Source: Lachnospiraceae bacterium
GTDB taxonomy: Bacteria > Bacillota > Clostridia > Lachnospirales > Lachnospiraceae
DNA: 64,000 nt
Direction of reading: 5' to 3'
Assembly: GCA_022791975.1 (NCBI GenBank)
Contig: JAAWAC010000007.1
Span: 112,403-176,402, forward strand
Part shown: positions 37,194 through 44,672 of the stretch, piece after piece
Position numbering within the stretch: the stretch's first letter is position 1
Layout: the number at the start of each line of letters is the position of its first letter
Made by a program: the position numbers and the translations under genes
Notes under the pieces: generated by a model
The model's database searches: none
What the model was told of the DNA's origin: nothing
What the model saw: only the letters and a program-made list of their open reading frames with translations

Positions 37194-39116
37194 TTACACA
37201 TCTAATTCCGCATCCTGGGCGTGCTCGTAGATAAAAGCCCTTCTGGGGGGCACATCCGTTCCCATAAGCATCTCTGTCACCGTGGAGGCCATGCGGGCAT
37301 CCTCTATCTCAATCCGCTTTAAAATGCGGCTCTTGGGGTCCAGAGTAGTCTCCCACAGCTGATCCGCGTCCATCTCTCCCAGTCCCTTATAGCGCTGAAG
37401 GGTAAAGGGCCCCTTATGGCGTTTCCGATAGCGCTCCAGAGCCTTGTCATCGTAAAGGTACTCTTCCTTTCCATTCTTTGGCATCGCCTTATAGAGAGGC
37501 GGCATGGCTAGATATACATGTCCCTCGTAGATTAAGTCCGGCATAAACCGATAAAACAAGGTTAAAAGCAAAGTGCTGATATGAGCGCCATCCACGTCCG
37601 CATCGGCCATAATAATGATTTTGTCGTAGCGCAGCTTGCTAATATCAAAATCATTCCCAAAGCCCTCGGAAAATCCACAGCCAAAGGCGTTGATCATGGT
37701 TTTGATCTCTGCATTGGCTAATATTTTATCAATGCTGGCTTTTTCCACATTTAAAATCTTTCCCCGGATAGGCAAAATCGCCTGATAATTTCTGTCCCGG
37801 GCGGTCTTGGCCGATCCCCCGGCGGAGTCTCCCTCCACAATAAAGATCTCGCATTTGGACGCGTCCCGGCTCTCACAGTTGGCCAGCTTTCCGTTGGAGT
37901 CAAAGGAGAACTTTTGTTTGGTTAACAGATTGGTCTTGGCCCGCTCCTCGGTCCTACGGATTTTAGCTGCCTTCTCCGCACAGCCAATGACATTTTTCAG
38001 GGTTTCCAGATTCCGATCGAAAAAGCGGATAATCTCCTCCCCTGCCACCTTCGCTGTGGCCTTGGAGGCGTCCTGGTTGTCCAGCTTGGTCTTAGTCTGT
38101 CCCTCAAATCGAGGGGATGGATGCTTGATGGAGATCACGGCTGTCATGCCATTGCGCACATCCGCCCCGGTGAAGTTGGAGTCCTTTTCCTTAAGTATCC
38201 CCAACTCCCGGGCATAATTGTTGATAACCGTGGTAAACACGGTTTTAAAGCCGGTTAAATGGGTGCCACCCTCCGCATTGTAAATATTGTTGCAAAACCC
38301 CAGGACATTCTCGTGGAATTCGTTTACATATTGAAAGGCTCCCTCCACGGTAATTCCCTCAGACTCTCCCTTAAAGTAGATCACCTCATGGACCTGCTCC
38401 TTTTTCTGGTTCAGATCCTCCACAAAGCCGATGATACCGTTTTCCTCATGGTATTCTATATGCTCGGTCTTCTCCCCCCGGCGATCCTCAAAGATAATGC
38501 TAAGCTCCGGGTTTAAGTATGCAGTCTCATGGAGTCGGCTCTTAACCTCGTCGGCTTTAAACCGGGTCTTTTCAAAAATCTCCGGATCTGGCAGAAAGTT
38601 GATCCGGGTACCGGTTTCCTTTGTCTTTCCCAGTATGGGCAAAAGTCCGTCTCTAAGCTCTATGGTAGGAATCCCCCGCTCATAGTGATCGTGGTGGACT
38701 GCCCCTTCCCGGCTCACCTCAATATCCAGATACACGGACAGTGCATTGACCACCGAAGAGCCTACCCCGTGAAGCCCACCACTGGTCTTATATACGGAAT
38801 CATCAAATTTTCCCCCTGCATGCAGGGTGGTAAACACCAGCCGCTCGGCGGAAATCCCCTTGGCATGCATACCCACAGGAATCCCCCGTCCATTGTCCGC
38901 CACAGTACAGGAGCCATCCTTTTCCAGATATACCCAGATACAGGAGCAAAAACCTGCCAGATGCTCGTCCACCGCATTGTCCACAATCTCGTAGATCAGG
39001 TGGTTTAACCCTTTGCGGGACACGCTGCCAATATACATCCCTGGTCGCTTCCGCACAGCCTCCAGCCCCTCCAGCACGGCAATACTGTCCGCATCATATG
39101 TTGATTTTTTTGCCAT
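37194..39116 (-). CDS. Type IIA DNA topoisomerase subunit B (GyrB/ParE family, topoisomerase IV-like)
   Basis: A 640-residue ATPase subunit. The GHKL ATP site shows EIVDNAVDEHLAG, DNGRGIPVG and GGLHGVGSSVVNALS in the first 130 residues. The TOPRIM metal site shows IVEGDSAGGSA and IIMADADVDGAHI near residues 430-510. The frame extends to 39143, but AAAGGGAGAC before the ATG at 39116 fixes the start. Wording around GMYIGSVSRKGLNHLIYE resembles the second GyrB-like paralogue of Clostridia. No dnaA, dnaN or recF lies upstream, as true gyrB would often have. Transcription starts at a promoter with a perfect LexA box. Confidence 0.92.
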   Translation of the reverse strand: MAKKSTYDADSIAVLEGLEAVRKRPGMYIGSVSRKGLNHLIYEIVDNAVDEHLAGFCSCIWVYLEKDGSCTVADNGRGIPVGMHAKGISAERLVFTTLHAGGKFDDSVYKTSGGLHGVGSSVVNALSVYLDIEVSREGAVHHDHYERGIPTIELRDGLLPILGKTKETGTRINFLPDPEIFEKTRFKADEVKSRLHETAYLNPELSIIFEDRRGEKTEHIEYHEENGIIGFVEDLNQKKEQVHEVIYFKGESEGITVEGAFQYVNEFHENVLGFCNNIYNAEGGTHLTGFKTVFTTVINNYARELGILKEKDSNFTGADVRNGMTAVISIKHPSPRFEGQTKTKLDNQDASKATAKVAGEEIIRFFDRNLETLKNVIGCAEKAAKIRRTEERAKTNLLTKQKFSFDSNGKLANCESRDASKCEIFIVEGDSAGGSAKTARDRNYQAILPIRGKILNVEKASIDKILANAEIKTMINAFGCGFSEGFGNDFDISKLRYDKIIIMADADVDGAHISTLLLTLFYRFMPDLIYEGHVYLAMPPLYKAMPKNGKEEYLYDDKALERYRKRHKGPFTLQRYKGLGEMDADQLWETTLDPKSRILKRIEIEDARMASTVTEMLMGTDVPPRRAFIYEHAQDAELDV

Positions 39117-39140
39117 AATCTGTCTCCCTTTATATGTAAT

Positions 39141-39200
39141 CAAACATTTGTTCGATATTTGAATTCTGCTTTATTATATCATATGAGGGGGAAAAAGCAA
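39141..39200 (-). promoter_or_regulatory. Topoisomerase promoter with LexA (SOS) box
   Basis: On the minus strand TTGCTT (complement 39195-39200) and TATAAT (complement 39173-39178) are 16 bases apart. About 20 bases downstream, the complement of 39141-39154 reads CGAACAAATGTTTG, a full match to the Firmicutes LexA consensus CGAACRNRYGTTYG. It would lie just after the transcription start, where LexA could block elongation or initiation. Confidence 0.75.
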
Positions 39201-39258
39201 GCAGAATTTGAAGTCTTCTATTTGTCCGCAATATGAACATTCTCAAATCACTTTGCAG

Positions 39259-39699
39259 CTAACCTAGCCTTTTGTGTTTTAGATACTCAAAATATTTCCC
39301 GTCCGCCATTGCTCTTAAGCTTTGCATATCCCAATAGAAGCAACTGATTTTCTCACGATTTTGCAAGTATTCAATCTCTTTTTTAGCATATTCCTTTGCG
39401 TCTTCTACGATTAGTTTCCATGTTTTATTGTATGTAATTACATTTATGCCATACTCACAAATAAAAAGACTTTTTGCCCATTTATTGGCTATTTTCATTG
39501 CAATATCTGCATTTTTTGTGTATTTGCAATCGCCCCACATCTCCACAACTCTTGTAGGTACATACTTTCCCCTGGTTGCCCTATTACTTTGCCAGTCGCC
39601 ATCAATGGCAGACCATGAAATATTACTGATAGACTGTAAATGGGCAACTCTATATTGATCCCTGGTTTTTAAAATATAAATCCCATTATCTGCGCTCAT
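39259..39699 (-). CDS. Phage protein of unknown function (SADNGIYIL type)
   Basis: A 146-residue soluble protein beginning MSADNGIYILKTRD, an opening I associate with small phage and prophage proteins of unknown function. It is rich in aromatic residues and lysine and has no membrane segment. It is last in the leftward phage operon, 21 bases after the DUF262 gene. Its GGAGG lies 16 bases from the ATG, farther than usual. AT-rich composition marks it as outside the GC-rich chromosome to its left. Confidence 0.7.
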   Translation of the reverse strand: MSADNGIYILKTRDQYRVAHLQSISNISWSAIDGDWQSNRATRGKYVPTRVVEMWGDCKYTKNADIAMKIANKWAKSLFICEYGINVITYNKTWKLIVEDAKEYAKKEIEYLQNREKISCFYWDMQSLRAMADGKYFEYLKHKRLG

Positions 39700-39720
39700 A
39701 CTTTTTACTTCATTTCCTCC

Positions 39721-41106
39721 TTATGTTTGATTACTTTTTTCTAGTTTACAATATTCTTCAAAGGCATTTTTCATATGTGTAAAATTTTTTCTCTGGTCAA
39801 TCAAATATGAAGGATTGTTTTTGGCAAAATCTTCCATCCATTTATCTAAATCTTGATCCTCTTTATAGGAATAAGCTATCATCGCCAGTAAAGAGGGACG
39901 ATTCTCTTTATTTCGCAATTTAGAATCAATTTTAACGGTATTGTCTAACAAAATATCTAACGAATCATTATACAAACTCATGTCTTCTCTTACTGCTTTT
40001 TCATTCATACCAAGAGTCTTCACAATAAATTCTTCTAAGCTATCTAAACTCGTGTGGTTTTTATCAACATGTAGGAACTCGGCCAGTAATGCTTCCAGCA
40101 TATCTAATTTTTCTGCAATCACAGACTTATCTTTTGTACTATTATTTTGTTTAATCTCATCAAACAATAATCCATGACTGTTTCTTCTTTTTTCTCTAAG
40201 ATTCCCCTTAAATTCTCTCAAAAATTCCGCAAACAGTCCATCTTCAAATCCAAGGTTTGTAAACCTTTCGAATAATGTCAAAAAGATAAAGGAGTCTTTT
40301 TTATTGAATATGTCTCTTACATCATTATCAATAATATTCTCTAAACGATGTAAATTCTCATCCAACTTTTCAAACTCTTTTTCTGTGGCATGACAGTTTA
40401 AGTATTTGCATGCTACTTTTGGTTGTTTTGTCCAACAGTCAAAATGATTTGTACACATCAATGTTTCCACAATGATTCTCTCTACCACACCTTTGGTTTT
40501 ATCATTCTCAGAATAAACACTATTATCTAAAAAGAATCTGCTATCCAATATCTTCCGGATACATCCTGCAAATTTATCAATATATGTAAATGCTTTCTGA
40601 TCCGCATTCATTGAGGTATGATTATTATACCTTTTAATATATTTTGAAATTTTATAACTATCACAATTCTCATGAATCACGGTCTCTATTTGATATTCAT
40701 TAAACTTCTTTTTCAGTTCTTCCGGGAGTTTCTCAAAGGTCTTGTTTTTTATGTCAAAGGCTGCATCTTCCCAATCAATACTGCCATCTTCCCTTTTTAT
40801 TTTCTTTTTATAAAAGATAATAGAATTTTCTATTGCAGAGGTAATTTTATGGGTGCCATTCCAAAAACTATTTAAAGCCGCACTTCTGCATCCTCCATCC
40901 GTAATATGTAATTGAGAATTATTCTCTTCTCCTAAGATAATAGGAGGAATATACTCATCTGTAAGAACTGTTACTACCAATTCATTAATCTGTTCCTTGC
41001 TCCAAACCATTCGCCTTTGTACATCTGCATTATTATCAATGTCTCCATCATTTATCTTTTTCAGATACATGTCCAAAGTGTACGTTTGTTTTCTAGGTCT
41101 TGCCAT
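39721..41106 (-). CDS. DUF262 (ParB/Srx-fold, GmrSD-N-like) protein
   Basis: A 461-residue protein. The N-terminal 100 residues carry the DUF262 pattern: DADVQR-like NADVQRRMVWSK, a helix with INELVVTVL, PPIILGE, and the catalytic-type ITDGGCRSAAL (DGxxR). This fold occurs in ParB-like nucleases and in the N-domain of GmrS/BrxU type-IV restriction enzymes. The C-terminal 300 residues are helical and I see no HNH motif, so if it cleaves DNA it does so by the N-domain or with a partner. It lies between the sigma-like gene and the small phage protein. It may be a superinfection-exclusion or regulatory gene of the phage. Confidence 0.8.
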   Translation of the reverse strand: MARPRKQTYTLDMYLKKINDGDIDNNADVQRRMVWSKEQINELVVTVLTDEYIPPIILGEENNSQLHITDGGCRSAALNSFWNGTHKITSAIENSIIFYKKKIKREDGSIDWEDAAFDIKNKTFEKLPEELKKKFNEYQIETVIHENCDSYKISKYIKRYNNHTSMNADQKAFTYIDKFAGCIRKILDSRFFLDNSVYSENDKTKGVVERIIVETLMCTNHFDCWTKQPKVACKYLNCHATEKEFEKLDENLHRLENIIDNDVRDIFNKKDSFIFLTLFERFTNLGFEDGLFAEFLREFKGNLREKRRNSHGLLFDEIKQNNSTKDKSVIAEKLDMLEALLAEFLHVDKNHTSLDSLEEFIVKTLGMNEKAVREDMSLYNDSLDILLDNTVKIDSKLRNKENRPSLLAMIAYSYKEDQDLDKWMEDFAKNNPSYLIDQRKNFTHMKNAFEEYCKLEKSNQT

Positions 41107-41129
41107 TTTCTCTTCCCCCTACCTTATTC

Positions 41130-41690
41130 TCAACCAAACAACACAGAAATATTTCTATACGAATGAATCGCAGCGTAACAGTCTGCATATTCCTTTTCAC
41201 TAATCTGCAATTCTTTTCTAATCTCATTGGGAAGATAACCTGCTACATTCAGCTCCAAAACTTCTTTTTGCATTTTTGATAATTTGTTAAGATACATCAA
41301 CATTCTTTTGCTATAGCCTTCTTCCTTCTCTTCAAACAATTCCTTTTCAATCATAAAGTCATCGGCAATCAGATCTCCAACAGTACTATTTTCATCATCG
41401 TCTATAGGAGTATCGATTGATATTGACATTCTATCTGCTTTGCGCTTTTCGCGATTTCTCCTCGTCATCTCCGTTTTGATCCTCTTTAATAAACAAGAAT
41501 ACAAAAAAGTATCAAATGACTGGGAATTATCATATCTTTTCATTACATCTACAAAAATTTCATTTGCAAGAGAATAAAAATCATCCGTATCTTTATCTGA
41601 TAACCCTCCAAATTTTAATAGTATTTTATCTACTACGCTATGAAGTTTTTTCGCATTGTTTTTATAATATTCGTTTAAAATTTGTTCCAT
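41130..41690 (-). CDS. Sigma-70-like RNA polymerase sigma factor of the phage
   Basis: The frame is open to 41735, but AAAGGAG eight bases before the ATG at 41690 gives a 186-residue product. A region-2-like segment (SLANEIFVDVMKRYDNSQSF, DTFLYSCLLKRIKTEMTRR) is followed by a linker and a region-4-like helix-turn-helix (LSKMQKEVLELNVAGYLPNEI, then RKELQISEKEYADCY). The size is that of ECF-type or phage late sigma factors. It is first in the leftward operon, under a perfect sigma-A promoter with a LexA-like box. It may redirect host polymerase to phage promoters, complementing the phage's own polymerase. Confidence 0.8.
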   Translation of the reverse strand: MEQILNEYYKNNAKKLHSVVDKILLKFGGLSDKDTDDFYSLANEIFVDVMKRYDNSQSFDTFLYSCLLKRIKTEMTRRNREKRKADRMSISIDTPIDDDENSTVGDLIADDFMIEKELFEEKEEGYSKRMLMYLNKLSKMQKEVLELNVAGYLPNEIRKELQISEKEYADCYAAIHSYRNISVLFG

Positions 41691-41849
41691 ATTCTTACTC
41701 CTTTCCCACAGTATTCTCTGTATCAAATCCTCCATTAGCCAAAACGCTTGCCTTTTCGGCCCTATTTTATATTTATATGGAAAACCCTTCCCATGTCTCT
41801 GCCAACGCTCTTTGAGAACGGGTCTTTAATATTTGTTTTTACAAGAGCA

Positions 41850-41911
41850 ATTATAGAACAAACGTTCGTTTTTGTCAATAAGATTTTGGAAAATTTTAGA
41901 ACAAATGTTTG
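41850..41911 (-). promoter_or_regulatory. Consensus promoter of the sigma operon with two LexA-like boxes
   Basis: On the minus strand a perfect TTGACA (complement 41873-41878) and a perfect TATAAT (complement 41850-41855) are exactly 17 bases apart. The spacer is occupied by AGAACAAACGTTCG (plus strand 41855-41868), 13 of 14 positions of the LexA consensus. A second box, AGAACAAATGTTTG, lies at 41898-41911, its centre 43 bases (about four helical turns) away. Tight repression in the lysogen and SOS induction are the natural reading; a phage repressor with the same half-site is the alternative. Confidence 0.75.
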
Positions 41912-41939
41912 TTTTTAGTTCCAGTTCCCATGCCAAATG

Positions 41940-42040
41940 GTCTCCTTGGTTGTGTATCAAATAATTTGATATCCCCGTCTGTTCCAATGGAGAATGATAA
42001 GTTATAACCACTATACCAACTTATCACTCAACAAGGAGAC
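41940..42040 (+). promoter_or_regulatory. Candidate cis-regulatory RNA sequestering the first ribosome site
   Basis: GTCTCCTTG at 41940-41948 is perfectly complementary to CAAGGAGAC at 42032-42040, which contains the ribosome site of the leader peptide. Between them lie two more helices: ATCAA/TTGAT (41956-41960 and 41966-41970) and TGATAAGTT/AACTTATCA (41995-42003 and 42018-42026). The whole forms a three-way junction closed over the ribosome site. The inner repeats could instead be DNA operators. No known riboswitch class is recognised. Confidence 0.5.
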
Positions 42041-42046
42041 AAGATT

Positions 42047-42103
42047 ATGGGGACCAAACAGACAAACAAAATTTCAATAAAAAGGAGGGTTATCAACGAA
42101 TGA
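42047..42103 (+). CDS. 18-residue leader peptide, coupled to the next gene
   Basis: ATG at 42047 has an AAGGAG six bases upstream and encodes MGTKQTNKISIKRRVINE, a basic peptide. Its TGA overlaps the next ATG as ATGA at 42100-42103, the classic arrangement for translational coupling. The GGAGG serving the next gene lies inside its codons. It is probably a leader whose translation, gated by the upstream RNA structure, opens the operon. Confidence 0.55.
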   Translation: MGTKQTNKISIKRRVINE

Positions 42104-42306
42104 TTGGGAAATTTGGCAGAAAAGATATTTACAAACCAGATCCCTCTAGCTTTGGCGGAATTATTTACCCCTCTGATTTTCATACCGATTTTAGAGGAAA
42201 AAACAGTTCCAATGGTTCTTCTATAGCAAATCGAATTGCATGGGATCAAAAATTTGATGAGCAATGTAAAAAACAAGGAAACAAGCTTAAAGAAAAATAC
42301 AAGTAA
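42100..42306 (+). CDS. Small phage protein of unknown function
   Basis: A 68-residue basic protein with no recognised motif (starts MIGKFGRKDIYKPDPSSFGG and ends in a Lys-rich helix). GGAGG lies 12 bases before the ATG, and the ATG overlaps the stop of the leader peptide. It ends 53 bases before the RNA polymerase start, so it is part of the same transcript. Size and charge would suit a nucleic-acid-binding or polymerase-associated protein, but that is inference. Confidence 0.6.
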   Translation: MIGKFGRKDIYKPDPSSFGGIIYPSDFHTDFRGKNSSNGSSIANRIAWDQKFDEQCKKQGNKLKEKYK

Positions 42307-42359
42307 AAATTGTGGAGTGTATATCTGACAGAATAGATATCAATTTTGGAGGTAATTCA

Positions 42360-44273
42360 TTGAGTAAGCTTCTAACATCCCAAAGATTTGTCTTTAAACT
42401 GCATACTTCTCGTCTTCGGAGATCAAAATGGAATTTAACATTAACCATCAGTCAGGCAAGAGAAAATAAAGAGCTTATTGCCTTAAACGAAAGCCAACTG
42501 ATGAGATTTATTGACGAACTTAACGGGATCACCAATCCAGAGATGCATATTTCAGATATTAAATATCAAATAAAAAAATGGAAACGTGAAAAAAATTTGG
42601 CATATTCCCGTCCCAAAATCAAAAAATTATATGAAGAATTAGATCAATATCAATTCAAAAAGGATTATGTCTGTATCGTCATAGATAGTAACAAAGATTA
42701 TACGAAAATCTATAAAAGCGGTTTTCAAATAAATGGAATTACATATCGCAGATTGTTGGGAACAACGGGTGGTGTAAAAAGTAATACGATTGTTTTTGTA
42801 AATGAAGAGCTATTGCCTGAATTAAAACGAAGAATTGACAATGGCAGAGATCTCAGCAAACCATTTACACCAGCAAAATTAGAAGCATATAACGCTCTAG
42901 TATGTAGTTCTTCTATTCCTGTTTCCTGGCCCAAAGGGATTGTAGTAGTTCATGATTGTATAACACATTTCAAATCTGATGTTATAGAATTAGATGACAC
43001 GGGATTGCATCAGCCAAGTATGAAATATATCAAGGACAAGGATATAGAGCTAAATGATAGCGATGGATATGGGCTTGCAATGCCCTCATTACTGGAACGA
43101 TGGGGACAAGAAATTGGTGAGAATTTTCTATTGCCAGGCTGCGTAATCAGAAATTCCTTCTGTAAAGGTTCCGTATTCCCTGTTGATTTTCAAAAATTTG
43201 CACGAGATCACTGTGTAAATGTAATTACGGATGTCTGGGGAAAGACCTATAATATAGAACATGTGGAATTAGTTTTAACCGAATCAATGCTTAAATTGTG
43301 GGACTCTTACGCTTCTATTGAGGACTACTTGGAAAATTGTTATAAAAACAACTATACCTTTGCTATTACCAAATCTTCAAAAGAAAAATTGGAAAACGAA
43401 AGAACCATGAATTATCAATTTTTGCAGAGTTATGATTTTACAGATGCACAAATAGAAGAACTTATTATGCCCACAATTACAGAAATAAAAGATATCCTAT
43501 CTGATGATTATCGAAAAACCATCTTGTATACAAAAGGCATCGGTTTAAACACAAAAAATATACATCACTTAGACAGTTCTTTTGCCACTGCCCTTATGAT
43601 TGAGCCCCGTATGAAAGATGATCCTTATGTAAAAAATCAGTTACACACAATGATTCAAAAACGCATTGACGAGGCAAAGGTGGGCGTTTTAAAAGTGCCT
43701 GCAAATTATTCCCTAGTTTCCGGAGATCCCTATTCTCTCTGTCAGTCCATGTTTGGTCTTAAAGTAACTGGGTTGTTGAAAGCAGGACAAGTGTACTCTA
43801 AATACTGGATTGATAAAGGGATTGATAGAATTGTAAGTTTTCGTGCACCAATGACATCTCATAATAACATACGATTATTAACGGTAACACACAACGCTGA
43901 AATGGATGAGTTTTATAAAAACATGACTACCCCCACCATATTTAACAGTTGGGATACATGTGCCGACGCTATGAATGGGTTTGATAAGGATGGAGATTGC
44001 GTAATCAACACATCTTTTCCTTTATTGATAAATAATACCATGGAATTACCTGCTGTCGTGTGTGTACAGCGAAAAGCGCCTAAATGTGTTCCTACGGAAG
44101 ATGATATTATGCAATCTAATATTAACAGTTTTGGAAATGGAGTTGGTGAAGTAACGAATAAAATCACGTCCATGTTTGAAGTCCGAGCAAGATATGAAAA
44201 GAATAGCCGCGAGTATCGAATCCTAGATTATCGCATTAAATGCGGCCAACTTTATCAGCAAAATCAGATCGAT
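42360..44273 (+). CDS. Phage single-subunit RNA polymerase (YonO/QDE-1 type), exon 1
   Basis: Exon 1 of an intron-split gene. The frame is open from 42312, but GGAGG at 42348-42352 points to the TTG at 42360, giving 638 residues in exon 1. The catalytic loop is NGFDKDGDCV, with Asp542, Asp544 and Asp546 forming the DxDGD metal site of the YonO/QDE-1 two-barrel polymerases. SDGYGLAMPSLLERW near residue 230 and FRAPMTSHN near residue 495 are further family-like segments. Bacillus phage SPbeta YonO, a DNA-dependent RNA polymerase of about 900 residues, is the known model. Unspliced, translation would stop three codons into the intron (TAG at 44280), removing the C-terminal 286 residues. Spliced length is 924 residues. 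Confidence 0.85.
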
Positions 44274-44672
44274 GAATTTTAGTCGCCTTACACAGTAATG
44301 TGTATGGAATAACAAGGTGAACCTATAAATATAGGGTGTATATTACACGTGTAGGAATTGTAGGAAATGACAATTAGGTAATATGCTAACTGGGGAAATC
44401 TAAATATATAACAATCGAGATAAATATAAGGACCTGTTAAGAAAACATGCCTCTCCATCCATCTGAATTGTTATGTACATGATAACCCAGTGCCAAGCTA
44501 AAATGGTGACATTTTAGAAGGTCAAACGAGCAAGACATACTATCTTTAAGAGATAATGAAGTCTGTATGAATAAGGTGAAAATCCTTATTCAGAAGCGCC
44601 TTGCCCTCATTATAAGAGGTGATGATGTGCTCTACTCCCCTAATAAATATCGGGAAACCGAGGGTAAAAAGG
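44274..44672 (+). ncRNA. Group I self-splicing intron in the RNA polymerase gene
   Basis: A 399-base, ORF-less group I intron. P1: exon end CGAT (44270-44273) pairs with GTCG (44282-44285) with the required U-G at the splice site. P3: GGTAATAT (44377) with ATACTATC (44537). P4: ACTGGG (44389) with CCCAGT (44486). P6a: CTAAAATG/CATTTTAG closed by a GTGA tetraloop (44498-44517). P7: GCAAGAC (44530) with GTCTGT (44561), leaving the conserved bulged A beside a G-C pair. P9: GAATAAGG/CCTTATTC (44569-44591). The intron ends in G at 44672. A TTTT upstream of the guide can meet AAAA of exon 2 as P10. Splicing joins Asp638 in frame to Lys-Thr-Lys-Gly. P7 and P3 are adjacent, with no P7.1/P7.2, so it is not subgroup IA. 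Confidence 0.88.

Noticed and set aside
37194..39250. Chromosome origin next to a gyrB gene
   Set aside because: No dnaA, dnaN, recF or clustered DnaA boxes; the pair looks like the second, topoisomerase IV-like set.
39200..39260. Phage attachment site
   Set aside because: No integrase, tRNA end or repeat that could be matched within the window; the other prophage end is not visible.
44619..44672. Independent start (GTG 44,619) for the polymerase C-terminal part
   Set aside because: The codons before 44,673 belong to intron P9-side sequence, no adequate ribosome site is present, and in-frame splicing explains the layout better.
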